A stretch of 64,000 nucleotides of DNA from NCBI RefSeq assembly GCF_016185115.1, contig NZ_JACPOF010000020.1:434001-498000 (forward strand), in the 5' to 3' direction. The notes under the pieces are model-generated. The model worked only from the letters and a program-made list of their open reading frames with translations, was not told where the DNA came from and did no database searches. Positions 18,935-27,099 of the stretch are shown here, piece after piece. This stretch comes from Polaromonas sp. GTDB lineage: Bacteria; Pseudomonadota; Gammaproteobacteria; Burkholderiales; Burkholderiaceae_C. Position 1 is the stretch's first letter; each line of letters opens with the position of its first letter. Both the position numbers and the translations under genes were made by a program.

Positions 18935-19720
18935 CTAGCTGTTCAGCAACCAGTTGGGTTTGCGCTTGTTGAGGAAGGATTGCAGGCCTTCCCTGCCTTC
19001 AGGACTCACACGCACGTCGGCAATGCTTTCAACCGTCATGACAATCAGCTCGGGCGTGATGTCATACCCGGCCACGTCCTGCACCAGCTTTTTGCAGGCC
19101 TTGACCGCAGCAGGCCCGGCGTTGACCAGCGCTTGTGCCAGCTCGGCCACCTTGCCATCGAGCTGGTCCGCCGCCACCACTTCATGCACAAAACCAATGC
19201 GCAAGGCCTCTGTGGCACTGAATCGCTCGGCCGTCAAAAAGTAGCGGTGCGCCGCACGCGCGCCCATGGCGCGAATCACATAGGGGCTGATGGTCGATGG
19301 CAGCAAACCCAGCTTGACCTCGCTCAGGCAAAAACCTGCGGTATCTACCGCAACAGCAATATCGCAGGCCGCAGCCAGCCCTGTGCCGCCCGCATACACA
19401 TCACCCTGTATACGCGCAATCGTTGGCTTGGGGCATTCGTAAACCGTGCGCATCATCTCTGCCAGGCGGGCTGCGTCTGCCAGGTTCTGCTCGCGTGTGT
19501 AGTCGGCCATGCTGCGCATCCAGTTCAGGTCTGCGCCTGCGCAAAAGGCCGTGCCGTTGGCGGCCAGCACGATGCAGCGCACATCGTCACGCGCGCCCAG
19601 GTCTTTAAATGCCGCCGTTACTTCAAGAATGACTTCATCATTAAAGGCGTTGCGTACATCGGGACGGTTGAGCGTGACGGTAGCGACTGCGCCTGTCACA
19701 TTGATTTGCAAATGGCTCAT
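18935..19720 (-). CDS. liuC: Enoyl-CoA hydratase/isomerase, probable methylglutaconyl-CoA hydratase
   Basis: Crotonase-fold enzyme of 261 residues. The oxyanion-hole segments are NGTAFCAGADLNWM and DVYAGGTGLAAACDIAV. The second carries GGT where many hydratases have a catalytic Glu, as in the methylglutaconyl-CoA hydratase branch. Expected reaction: hydration of 3-methylglutaconyl-CoA to HMG-CoA, between MCC and HMG-CoA lyase. The ATG at 19720 (MSHLQINV) is chosen because the upstream part of the longer frame lies in the preceding gene. It is 17 bases downstream of the acyl-CoA dehydrogenase. Confidence 0.9.
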   Translation of the reverse strand: MSHLQINVTGAVATVTLNRPDVRNAFNDEVILEVTAAFKDLGARDDVRCIVLAANGTAFCAGADLNWMRSMADYTREQNLADAARLAEMMRTVYECPKPTIARIQGDVYAGGTGLAAACDIAVAVDTAGFCLSEVKLGLLPSTISPYVIRAMGARAAHRYFLTAERFSATEALRIGFVHEVVAADQLDGKVAELAQALVNAGPAAVKACKKLVQDVAGYDITPELIVMTVESIADVRVSPEGREGLQSFLNKRKPNWLLNS

Positions 19721-19737
19721 TTCAATATTCCGTGGTC

Positions 19738-20871
19738 TCAATAACGCTTGGCAACTTCTTCCAGCATGACTTCCGTCGCGCCGCCGCCAATACCCAGCAC
19801 GCGCGCGTCGCGCCACAGCCGTTCAATCGGTGTCTCGCGGATAAAGCCCATGCCGCCGTGAAATTGCTGGCAGGTCAGCAGCACCTCGTTGACCAGCTCG
19901 CCGGTCAGGGCCTTGAGCATGGACACCTCCTGCACGATGTCGCGCTTTTGCGTGACGGCCCAGGCGCAGTGGTACATGAACTGGCGCGCCGCACGAGTTT
20001 TGGCGTCCAGCATGGAAAGGCGCTGGCGAATCGTCTGCTGCTCCCACAGCGTGGCGCCAAAAGCCTGGCGCTGGCGGACATAGTCCAGCGTCAGTTCCAG
20101 CGCGCGGGTGCAGTGGCCGACCGCCATCGCGCCGAGAGCAATGCGTTCGGTCTGGAAGTTCTTCATCACCGAATAAAAGCCCTTGCCCTCTTCGCCCAGC
20201 AGGTTGCCAGCCGGTATGCGCACATTGTCAAAAATCAGCTCGGCCGTGTCTGACGACAGCCAACCGGTTTTCTTCAGCGCGCGGCCCACGGTGAAACCGG
20301 GCGTGCCTTTTTCAACAATGAACATCGACATGTCGCGTTTGCCCGGGCCCGTCTTGGCCGCCACAAAGTACAGGTCGGCATGTACACCGTTGGTGATGAA
20401 CATCTTGGTGCCGTTGATGACCCATTCATCACCTTCGCGTTTGGCGGAGGTGCGTATACCCGCCACATCAGAGCCTGCACCCGGCTCTGTGATGCCAACC
20501 GCAGTGATCTTCTTGCCGGCAATCACATCTGGCAGGTATTTGGCCTTCTGTTCGGCATTGCCTGCATGAAACAGGTGTGGGCTGGCCATGTCGGTGTGTA
20601 CCAGCACGGTGATGATGAAGCCGCCAAAGGTTGATTGCGACAGCGCCTCGGCAAACACCAGGTTGGTCAGCGCATCGGCCTCGCCGCCGCCATGTTCCGA
20701 GTCATACATCAACCCGAAGAAGCCCGCCTCGCCCATGCGGCGCAGCACATCACGGGGCACGCAGCCGTCTTCTTCCCACTGGGCGGCAAAGGGTTCCACC
20801 TCTTTGGCAATAAAACGCGCAATCTGATCGCGCAGCAACTCATGCTCGGGCGTGATGAAGATGTTGTCCAT
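19738..20871 (-). CDS. Acyl-CoA dehydrogenase (isovaleryl/long-chain-type active site)
   Basis: 377-residue FAD flavoprotein with [13 protein letters not shown] (FAD/substrate loop) and the C-terminal HGGMGFIRETPIERLWRDAR signature. The usual catalytic YEGT near the C-terminus is replaced by IGGGATEV. A glutamate is present in FQTERIALGAM, the position used by isovaleryl- and long-chain acyl-CoA dehydrogenases. The substrate is probably a branched or longer acyl-CoA (citronellyl-CoA is an alternative). It lies between mccB and the hydratase, with a 39-base gap to mccB. Confidence 0.9.
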   Translation of the reverse strand: MDNIFITPEHELLRDQIARFIAKEVEPFAAQWEEDGCVPRDVLRRMGEAGFFGLMYDSEHGGGEADALTNLVFAEALSQSTFGGFIITVLVHTDMASPHLFHAGNAEQKAKYLPDVIAGKKITAVGITEPGAGSDVAGIRTSAKREGDEWVINGTKMFITNGVHADLYFVAAKTGPGKRDMSMFIVEKGTPGFTVGRALKKTGWLSSDTAELIFDNVRIPAGNLLGEEGKGFYSVMKNFQTERIALGAMAVGHCTRALELTLDYVRQRQAFGATLWEQQTIRQRLSMLDAKTRAARQFMYHCAWAVTQKRDIVQEVSMLKALTGELVNEVLLTCQQFHGGMGFIRETPIERLWRDARVLGIGGGATEVMLEEVAKRY

Positions 20872-20910
20872 ATGTCTCTTTTTATAAGTTGTTGTGATGG
20901 CCGCGCAGAT

Positions 20911-22533
20911 TTACATGCGGAAGACGCCGAAGCGGGGTTCGCCGATGGACTGATTCATGCTGGCCGACAAACCCAGCGCCAGCACGCGCCGCGTGTCCGC
21001 CGGGTCGATCACGCCGTCGTCCCAGATGCGGGCACTTGAGTAGTAGGGGTGCGACTGGTGGGCAAACTGGTCCAGCACAGGCTGCTTGAAAGCCGCCTCT
21101 TCTTCGGCACTCCAGGTACCGCCTTTAGCTTCAATGCCGTCGCGCTTCACGGTCGCCAGCACGCTCGCGGCCTGTTCGCCGCCCATCACGCAGATGCGCG
21201 CGTTCGGCCACATCCACAAAAAGCGCGGTGAATAGGCCCTGCCGCACATGCCGTAATTGCCCGCGCCGTAGCTACCGCCGATGATGACGGTGAACTTGGG
21301 CACGCTGGCTGTGGCCACGGCCGTCACCAGCTTGGCGCCGTGGCGCGCGATGCCTTCAGCCTCGTATTTGCGGCCAACCATGAAGCCGGTGATGTTCTGC
21401 AAAAAGATCAACGGTATCTTGCGCTGGCAGCACAACTCGATGAAGTGCGCGCCCTTCTGTGCGCTTTCTGAAAACAGAATGCCGTTGTTGGCAATGATGC
21501 CGACCGGCATGCCTTCAATATGCGCAAAGCCGCAGACCAGCGTGGTGCCATAGCGCGCCTTGAAGTCATGAAACTCGCTGCCATCCACAATGCGGGCAAT
21601 TACCTCATGCACGTCATAAGGCTTGCGCACATCGATGGGAATCACGCCGCCCAGCTCTTGAGGGCTGTGCAGCGGCGGTACCGGCTCGCGCAGCACCTGC
21701 TGCACGTTCTTCTTGCGGTTCAGGCTCGCCACGGCCTGCCGGGCCAGTGCCAGCGCATGCGCGTCGTTTTGCGCCAGGTGGTCGGCCACGCCCGACAGCC
21801 GCGTGTGTACATCGCCACCGCCCAGGTCTTCAGCCGAGACGATTTCACCAATCGCAGCTTTGACCAGTGGCGGCCCGGCCAGAAAAATCGTGCCCTGGTT
21901 TTTGACGATGATGGTTTCGTCGCTCATGGCCGGCATGTAGGCGCCGCCTGCCGTGCAGCTGCCCATCACCACGGCGATCTGCGCAATGCCCAGCGAGCTC
22001 ATCTGCGCCTGGTTGTAGAAGATGCGGCCGAAGTGGTCACGGTCGGGGAAGACGTCGTCCTGGTTGGGCAGGTTGGCACCCCCTGAATCAACCAGGTAAA
22101 CGCAGGGCAGGTTGTTCTGCTGCGCGATCTCCTGTGCGCGCGTGTGCTTCTTCACCGTCATGGGGTAGTAGGTGCCGCCCTTCACCGTCGCGTCGTTGCA
22201 CACCACCAGGCAGTCAATGCCGCTGATGCGGCCAATGCCGGTGATGACACCGGCGCCCGGGGCGCTGTCGCTGCCGTCACGGTCGGGGTACATGGCGTAG
22301 GCAGCCAGCGGCGAGAGTTCGAGAAAAGGCGTGCCCGGGTCGAGCAGCATCTGCACACGTTCACGCGGCAGCAGCTTGCCCCGCGCCACATGCTTGGCGC
22401 GTGCAGCCTCACCGCCACCGGCGGCAGATTTGGCAACTTTTTCAGCAAGGTCATCGACCAGCGTGCGCATGGCAGCCGCGTTGGCCTGGAAGTCGGCCGA
22501 ACGGGCATTGAGTTTGGTTTCCAGAACGGACAT
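20911..22533 (-). CDS. mccB: Methylcrotonyl-CoA carboxylase carboxyltransferase beta subunit
   Basis: 540-residue carboxyltransferase that moves CO2 from biotin on MccA to 3-methylcrotonyl-CoA. Family hallmarks are [20 protein letters not shown], the [22 protein letters not shown] segment, [16 protein letters not shown] for the first oxyanion site, and [22 protein letters not shown] with [18 protein letters not shown] in the C-terminal domain. Length and motifs match MccB better than PccB. It is the first gene of the operon and is read divergently from the AraC regulator. Confidence 0.96.
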   Translation of the reverse strand: MSVLETKLNARSADFQANAAAMRTLVDDLAEKVAKSAAGGGEAARAKHVARGKLLPRERVQMLLDPGTPFLELSPLAAYAMYPDRDGSDSAPGAGVITGIGRISGIDCLVVCNDATVKGGTYYPMTVKKHTRAQEIAQQNNLPCVYLVDSGGANLPNQDDVFPDRDHFGRIFYNQAQMSSLGIAQIAVVMGSCTAGGAYMPAMSDETIIVKNQGTIFLAGPPLVKAAIGEIVSAEDLGGGDVHTRLSGVADHLAQNDAHALALARQAVASLNRKKNVQQVLREPVPPLHSPQELGGVIPIDVRKPYDVHEVIARIVDGSEFHDFKARYGTTLVCGFAHIEGMPVGIIANNGILFSESAQKGAHFIELCCQRKIPLIFLQNITGFMVGRKYEAEGIARHGAKLVTAVATASVPKFTVIIGGSYGAGNYGMCGRAYSPRFLWMWPNARICVMGGEQAASVLATVKRDGIEAKGGTWSAEEEAAFKQPVLDQFAHQSHPYYSSARIWDDGVIDPADTRRVLALGLSASMNQSIGEPRFGVFRM

Positions 22534-22592
22534 GAAATTCCTCTTAACAAACAGGGCGCAACATGTGCGGCTTACTCATGGCGTGAAGGGCT

Positions 22593-22688
22593 GTCATCCC
22601 GGACTCGATCCGGGATCCATGCCCCCGCTCTCCGCCTTTATCGCCTCGCCACGTCAACCATGGATTGCGGATCAAGTCCGCAATGACA
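22593..22688. repeat. Two inverted copies of a covarying hairpin repeat (GTCAT..ATCCAT)
   Basis: Copy 1 (22593-22620) begins GTCATCCCGGACTCGATCC and ends GGGATCCAT. Copy 2 (22661-22688) is the reverse complement of the same plan, TGGATTGCGG...CCGCAATGACA. Each can form a short stem (CCCGG/CCGGG or TGCGG/CCGCA) within a fixed GTCAT...ATCCA frame. They occupy the mccB-AraC intergenic region. Further copies lie near 31.2 and 31.6 kb. Confidence 0.85.
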
Positions 22689-22793
22689 GACATGGACACA
22701 CCTTAACGCGAATCCACAAGATTAGCGAAAACTCGCCCCACGGTTGCAGTCAATCAAGTTGCAAATCGTGCCAATCTGGATGAAACTCCGGGT

Positions 22794-23825
22794 ATGCCCG
22801 CACCCGATACCAAAAACCAGACCAGTGCGCCGGCTGCGGCCACCCCCATGGCCTTTGCCAGAAGCATAGTTGCTGCCTACAAACGCTATGGCCAAAACCC
22901 GGCTGAAGCGCTGAAGGTGGCACAGATCACGCCAGCCCAACTGGCCAAACCCACAGGCCATATCACAGCCCGGCAGATGGAAGTACTTTCAGGCACCGCC
23001 ATGCAGGCGCTGGGCGATGAGGCACTGGGCGCTTTCTCACGCAAGTTGCCCTGGGGCAGCTACGGCATGCTGGCCCGGGCTTCGATCACCTCACCGAACC
23101 TGGGCATGGCCGTCAAACGCTGGTGCCGCCACCATGCGCTGCTGGCCGACGACATTGTTTTGCGCGTCAGCACCTCGGGCGACAGTGCAGCCATCATGGT
23201 CGAGGAGAAGGTGCCCGGCCAGGTCGGCGAGTTTGGGCTGGTGCATGTGCTGCGCAACATTCACGGCCTGGCCTGCTGGTATGTCGACTCGCGCATTCCG
23301 CTGCAGGGCGCACGCTTTCCGTTTGATGCGCCGCTGCATGCCGATGCTTACCCGCTGCTGTTTCAGGGCCCGCTGCAGTTCAATGCCCCACAGGCCGAGA
23401 TCAGGTTTGACGCGCGTTACCTCGCCCTGCCCCTGCGCCGGGATGAAAAGGCATTGCAGCAAATGCTGCAGCGCGCCCTGCCCCTTACGGTGCTGCAGTA
23501 CCGGCGTGACCGCCTGCTGGTGCAACAGGTACGCCAGGCCCTGGCCAACCCTGCAGTGGCTTCACACAATGCAGAGACCCTGGCAGCGGCGCTGAACATG
23601 TCACCCCGCTCATTGCATCGTCAGCTTCAGGAAGAAGGCGCTTCGCTGCAGCAGCTCAAGGACGAGGTGCGGTTTGAACGCGCGAAAGATTTGTTGCTGC
23701 GGACTTCAAAGCCCATCAAGCAGGTGGCTGCGACTTCGGGGTTTCGTAATGAGAAGAGCTTCACCCGCGCATTCCACCAATGGTCAGGTGAGACGCCGGT
23801 CGGCTTTCGCAAGCGCAGCGCGTGA
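22794..23825 (+). CDS. AraC-family transcriptional regulator
   Basis: 343 residues. The N-terminal about 210 residues match the arabinose-binding-like (OruR/ArgR-type) effector domain of AraC regulators (SPNLGMAVKRWCRHHALL, LVHVLRNIHGLACWYVD). The C-terminus, from about 245 to 340, carries the two helix-turn-helix motifs (NAETLAAALNMSPRSLHRQL and IKQVAATSGFRNEKSFTRAF). It is divergent from mccB and so a candidate regulator of the leucine or acyl-CoA genes, which is inference. The start region has a weak ribosome-binding site. A degraded duplicate of its C-terminal coding region lies about 0.9 kb downstream. Confidence 0.92.
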   Translation: MPAPDTKNQTSAPAAATPMAFARSIVAAYKRYGQNPAEALKVAQITPAQLAKPTGHITARQMEVLSGTAMQALGDEALGAFSRKLPWGSYGMLARASITSPNLGMAVKRWCRHHALLADDIVLRVSTSGDSAAIMVEEKVPGQVGEFGLVHVLRNIHGLACWYVDSRIPLQGARFPFDAPLHADAYPLLFQGPLQFNAPQAEIRFDARYLALPLRRDEKALQQMLQRALPLTVLQYRRDRLLVQQVRQALANPAVASHNAETLAAALNMSPRSLHRQLQEEGASLQQLKDEVRFERAKDLLLRTSKPIKQVAATSGFRNEKSFTRAFHQWSGETPVGFRKRSA

Positions 23826-24014
23826 GCAGCGGCTTATCGTCCAAACCAAACCTGCAGAGATCACAACACGTTCTGGGCATTGCCAAGGGCATTCGCCTAC
23901 AGCGGCAGGCCAACTGAGCCGACATCCGGCGCTTTATGGCTTGCATAAGGTTGATTTCAGTTCCAAACGGAGCGATTTATCAACCATGCCCTTGGGGCAA
24001 AAAAGGAAAAACAT

Positions 24015-24473
24015 ATGTCTGACAACAAAGAAGTCGTAAGCGTTCTGAATGATTTGCTGGAAAACAGTCGCGACGGCGAATACGGTTTCAAGACCTGCGC
24101 CGAGCAGGTTGAAACTGCAAGCGCAAAAACTTTGTTCGCAACCCGTGCTGCTGGCTGTGCCCAGGCCGCCCGTGAACTCGAAGCGATGATCGTCCAGTAC
24201 GGTGGCGAGCCTGCCGAAGGCGGGACCACAGCAGGCGCGCTGCACCGCGGCTGGGTAAAAGCCAAGGGTGCTGTGGGTTTTGACAGCGAACTGTCTATCC
24301 TCGAGTCCTGCGAAAAAGGCGAAGACTCTGCCATCGCGCGTTACCGCAAGGCCATGAAGGAAGAAGGCCTGCCCGCGGACGTCCGCGCCCTGATCGAGCG
24401 CCAGGCTGCCGGTGCCCAGAAGAACCATGACCAGATTCGTGATCTTCGGGATGTGGCGCGCGCGCAGAAGTAA
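24015..24473 (+). CDS. PA2169/DUF2383 four-helix-bundle protein
   Basis: 152-residue helical protein of the DUF2383 (PA2169) family, ferritin-like four-helix bundles. Recognisable parts are VLNDLLENSRDGEYGFKTCAE at the N-terminus, the ELEAMIVQYGGEPA helix-turn, the AGALHRGWVKAK segment and ESCEKGEDSAIARYRKAM with its conserved CExGED motif. Members are associated with stress or stationary phase, but the biochemical role is unknown. AAAGGA lies 9 bases before the ATG, and a clear terminator follows, so it is a single-gene transcript. Confidence 0.9.
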   Translation: MSDNKEVVSVLNDLLENSRDGEYGFKTCAEQVETASAKTLFATRAAGCAQAARELEAMIVQYGGEPAEGGTTAGALHRGWVKAKGAVGFDSELSILESCEKGEDSAIARYRKAMKEEGLPADVRALIERQAAGAQKNHDQIRDLRDVARAQK

Positions 24474-24490
24474 ATTCTGCGTTGACCGAC

Positions 24491-24513
24491 AAAGCCCCTT
24501 CGGGGGCTTTTTT
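24491..24513 (+). terminator. Intrinsic terminator of the DUF2383 gene
   Basis: AAAGCCCCTTCGGGGGCTTTTTT: a GCCCC/GGGGC stem closed by a TTCG tetraloop and followed by six T or more, 17 bases after the stop codon. Confidence 0.93.
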
Positions 24514-24549
24514 CGTCCCCCCCGAGCGACCAATTGCTACTGCACAAGG

Positions 24550-24717
24550 TACCCCGAGTTAAGAACGAAGTACGGTTTGAATCGGCGAAGGATTTGTTGC
24601 TTAGAACTTCCAAGCTCACTAAGCAGGTGGCTAAGGTTTCGGGGTTCCGGATTGAAAAGAGCTTTATAGGAGTTTCGAGAGTTGGCAGGAGTTTCTTCAG
24701 CACAGTTCAGGAGCGCT
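24550..24717 (+). pseudogene. Decayed C-terminal fragment of an AraC-family gene
   Basis: The frame contains EVRFESAKDLLLRTSKLT and KQVAKVSGFRIEKSF. This is nearly the same as the second helix-turn-helix of the AraC gene ending at 23825 (EVRFERAKDLLLRTSKPI, KQVAATSGFRNEKSF), with clear nucleotide identity too. It then loses the GETPVGFR ending and runs into unrelated residues. No start domain is present. It marks the left boundary of the AT-richer toxin-antitoxin insert. Confidence 0.8.
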
Positions 24718-24730
24718 GAAATCTATTGAA

Positions 24731-25285
24731 TCAACCCAATTCATTGTCTTGCAACAAACCTTTTTTCTCTGCCCACTGAATCCAATCCACCTCTTCGGAA
24801 GAAACCGGTTGCAAACTCCCGCCAAAATTTGCACTATCGGCAAACAAGATTAGATTGTCGCAATCCCAGCGTGCTGACGGAGCAATTAAGCCGTCACACC
24901 CTAAAAACTCAATTGCGGCACCAATTTGCTGAGTTCGATGGGGGTTGACTTTTTGATAGTTGGCATCTGAAACACCTAGGGCATGCAAATCCGTCCTCAC
25001 AAGTTTCAAAGTACGGTCCGTCACAACCTCCAGTGTGTGAAGAGCCGCAGTTTTTGAAGGGCGCGGATTCCATTGGGACCAATGAAAGGATATCTCGGCC
25101 AAGGCTCCTTCACGTTGCAGACTGGTGTAAAGGACTGCAGCAGCACCCGAAGGCATCCAACGACCACCACTCCTAGAAGTAAGCAAAGGATCTAGGCTTC
25201 TACGGGTCGCCCGAAACACCTTGCCGCTGTAGTGTTCTTTAGGAAGACCATCCAGCTTATCCAGCAAATCTGATTCGTGAATCAT
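24731..25285 (-). CDS. RES-domain toxin (type II toxin-antitoxin)
   Basis: 184 residues matching the RES family, toxins that consume NAD+ (MbcT-like) or act as ADP-ribosyltransferases (ParT-like). Visible hallmarks are the VFRATRR arginine, GGRWMPSGAAAVLYTSLQ, the glutamate in ALAEISFHW, and the serine in GLIAPSARWDCDN; the Arg-Glu-Ser trio names the family. Its ATG lies 14 bases after the antitoxin stop with no good ribosome-binding site, which fits lower toxin than antitoxin synthesis. Base composition is more AT-rich than the flanking catabolic genes, suggesting transfer. Confidence 0.93.
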   Translation of the reverse strand: MIHESDLLDKLDGLPKEHYSGKVFRATRRSLDPLLTSRSGGRWMPSGAAAVLYTSLQREGALAEISFHWSQWNPRPSKTAALHTLEVVTDRTLKLVRTDLHALGVSDANYQKVNPHRTQQIGAAIEFLGCDGLIAPSARWDCDNLILFADSANFGGSLQPVSSEEVDWIQWAEKKGLLQDNELG

Positions 25286-25299
25286 TTGTAGCTAGATTT

Positions 25300-25641
25300 T
25301 TATAGATACACGCCATCTCTTAGCTGATGAACTACAGATAGAACTTCATCAACGCGCCCCTTTTGAATCAGCTCAGCTGGAGTTTCTCCATTTAGCAACC
25401 TCTGGCGAGAAAAAATCCAAAGTCGAGCTTCATTTGGCTCATAAAAATCAGACAGCTGATCTACGATGAACTCCAACTCTAGAAGCTGTTTTTCAGTATT
25501 CGGATGAGGAAATGCTTTTCCTTGATTCCACCGAGAAACCGTTTCCGGACGAACCTCCAAAACATTGGCGATATCAGAGGAACGCATCGCACCCTTTGTC
25601 TGGATAGCATCCAATCGACGGGCAATAGCATTGCTATTCAT
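25300..25641 (-). CDS. Xre/MbcA/ParS-type antitoxin (DUF2384)
   Basis: 113 residues. The N-terminal part is an Xre-like helix-turn-helix (MRSSDIANVLEVRPETVSRW). The C-terminal part is the DUF2384 toxin-binding domain (FYEPNEARLWIFSRQRLLNG, then ETPAELIQKGRVDEVLSVV and RDGVYL) that occludes the RES active site in known pairs. The ATG at 25641 is preceded by AAAGGAG 8 bases upstream, so the longer frame from 25767, which overlaps the upstream gene, is rejected. It lies 19 bases downstream of the 428-residue gene and 14 bases upstream of the toxin. Autoregulation from the operon promoter is expected. Confidence 0.93.
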   Translation of the reverse strand: MNSNAIARRLDAIQTKGAMRSSDIANVLEVRPETVSRWNQGKAFPHPNTEKQLLELEFIVDQLSDFYEPNEARLWIFSRQRLLNGETPAELIQKGRVDEVLSVVHQLRDGVYL

Positions 25642-25660
25642 GGCTAAGCTCCTTTCAAAA

Positions 25661-26947
25661 TTAACTTCTACGGGCTTCTCGAGAGGCACGTGTTTTAGGA
25701 TGTTGCGCAAACGTGGCATCCTCTTTTCGTTTTTGAGCATATGCACCCAACGCCACTCGCAAATCATTCAATCGTTTACTTTGAGAGGCCATCTTTTTCT
25801 TAAGTGCTTCAGGCAAGGAAAGACCAGTTGCCACGAGTGCGCGATCACTCGCCGGCCGAAGGTGATCTTCGAGAAACTGAGCGGGTCTTAGTGACTCAGG
25901 AATTTGACTAAGTCCAGCTACTTCGCGCGTCCGCTGATACAAGAAATGGCGTGCAGGTGCCTGCAACATATCGGGAATGCCCCGGCCACAGCACAAAGTG
26001 TTCCTGCAGCCAAAAGCGGTTCGCGCTTTAGAACCAGTCTCAAACACTATTTCGGCATCTACTCTAGCGAGCAGCAAATCCAGGGTCGGCAAGTAAACGC
26101 GAAGTCCTTGCGCAAATGGAGGCGTTGTGGGAACCTTTTTCCAATGCCCACAGTTAAATCGCTCTCCCGAAGTTATCCCATGTGAGATGCCGCCAACAAG
26201 GCCAAAGGCCAATAAAGAGAGTCCAACTAGTCCACCCATGTGATCTGCGATCACCGGAACACCCAAGCTGTGAAATGCTGCAGCAGCATCGCCATATCGA
26301 GTTACAGCCGTGGGGCTACTGTCAGAACCGCATCCATCAACGTGTAGCCAAAGGCTATCGATATTCAGATTCCGCAGCCGCTCCAAAATCAAAAATCGCT
26401 TCGACTCGGTTCGAAATGCTTCATAGCTAATTGCTAGGGAGTAGTTAATCTGAATAGAACTTGAATTTTTGCGTTGCAGAGCGGAACGAAGGGCTTTGGT
26501 AGTCGCAATATCGATCTCAAGCCAAGGATCATTTGGGCTCGAAATCAAATGCGTTGGGGCAAGTATTTGTGTGAATCCATGCGTGATGGCAAATTGCGCA
26601 ATCTCGTCCGCAAATTTTCGAATAGCCAATTCCGTCGAAAAATCATGCAGCGTGTGCATCCGTTTAGCCGACCAAGGCAAACTATCCATGGCCTTCGTGT
26701 ACCCACCAACCGTGCCCATAGCCTGAGTTTGAGGGTCTAAAACCGCATCAATGCGATGTTCCAAGACGAGCGATAGAAGTTCTTTTTGTTTCTCTACTCG
26801 CTTGGCCTCAAACACTACCCCGCTAAAGGAAGCATCCCCAGCAGTAATGAAGGTCTGCAAGTCTTTTTGGCCTGCCTGCCCCACCCGTAAAAACAAGCCT
26901 AACGGATCGGGGGCCGAACGAACTAGACGAATTACTGGAGGCGCCAT
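25661..26947 (-). CDS. Unknown 428-residue protein, first gene of the RES-Xre operon
   Basis: I do not recognise this family. Alternating short beta-strands and helices (VVFEAKRVEKQKELL, DAVLDPQTQAMGT, FTQILAPTHLIS, SLWLHVDGCG, GVPVIADHMGGLVGLSLLAFG, ISHGITSGERFN) look like a TIM barrel. A cysteine cluster follows (FGCRNTLCCGRG), then PARHFLYQRTREVAG. Barrel plus C-terminal Cys/His cluster is reminiscent of tRNA-guanine transglycosylase-like enzymes, but that is a low-confidence guess. The C-terminus is a basic tail. AGGAGAAGG precedes the ATG, and the antitoxin follows after 19 bases, so the three genes form one operon. Base composition is AT-richer than the neighbours. Confidence 0.8.
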   Translation of the reverse strand: MAPPVIRLVRSAPDPLGLFLRVGQAGQKDLQTFITAGDASFSGVVFEAKRVEKQKELLSLVLEHRIDAVLDPQTQAMGTVGGYTKAMDSLPWSAKRMHTLHDFSTELAIRKFADEIAQFAITHGFTQILAPTHLISSPNDPWLEIDIATTKALRSALQRKNSSSIQINYSLAISYEAFRTESKRFLILERLRNLNIDSLWLHVDGCGSDSSPTAVTRYGDAAAAFHSLGVPVIADHMGGLVGLSLLAFGLVGGISHGITSGERFNCGHWKKVPTTPPFAQGLRVYLPTLDLLLARVDAEIVFETGSKARTAFGCRNTLCCGRGIPDMLQAPARHFLYQRTREVAGLSQIPESLRPAQFLEDHLRPASDRALVATGLSLPEALKKKMASQSKRLNDLRVALGAYAQKRKEDATFAQHPKTRASREARRS

Positions 26948-26968
26948 TTCCTTCTCCTTTGAACGAAC

Positions 26969-27028
26969 AGACTTTATTATAGTCTTTTAAATTGACATTT
27001 TGGTAGTCTTTTTTGATTTTGAAGTCTT
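26969..27028 (-). promoter_or_regulatory. Promoter and probable autoregulatory operator of the RES-Xre operon
   Basis: On the minus strand a perfect TATAAT (26976-26981) lies inside the inverted repeat AGACTATAATAAAGTCT (26969-26985). The AAGACT half-site recurs at 26981-26986, 27005-27010 and 27023-27028 in the same orientation. Repeated half-sites over the -10 box fit binding by the Xre antitoxin. No convincing -35 box is seen. Confidence 0.6.
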
Positions 27029-27056
27029 ACAAAGTCGAAATGAGCAGTTTTAGACG

Positions 27057-27086
27057 AAAAAAAAGCTCCTGCGCAGAGCTTTTTTC
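27057..27086 (-). terminator. Intrinsic terminator of the aminotransferase gene
   Basis: A run of eight A, then AGCTC-CTGCGCA-GAGCT and six T: a symmetric hairpin flanked by A and T runs. On the minus strand it follows the aminotransferase stop by about 15 bases. It could work in both directions. Confidence 0.8.
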
Positions 27087-27099
27087 AGGCTTTAAAACC

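Noticed and set aside
25642..25767. N-terminal extension of the Xre antitoxin
   Set aside because: It overlaps the end of the upstream gene, is not Xre-like, and the ATG at 25641 has an AAAGGAG site.
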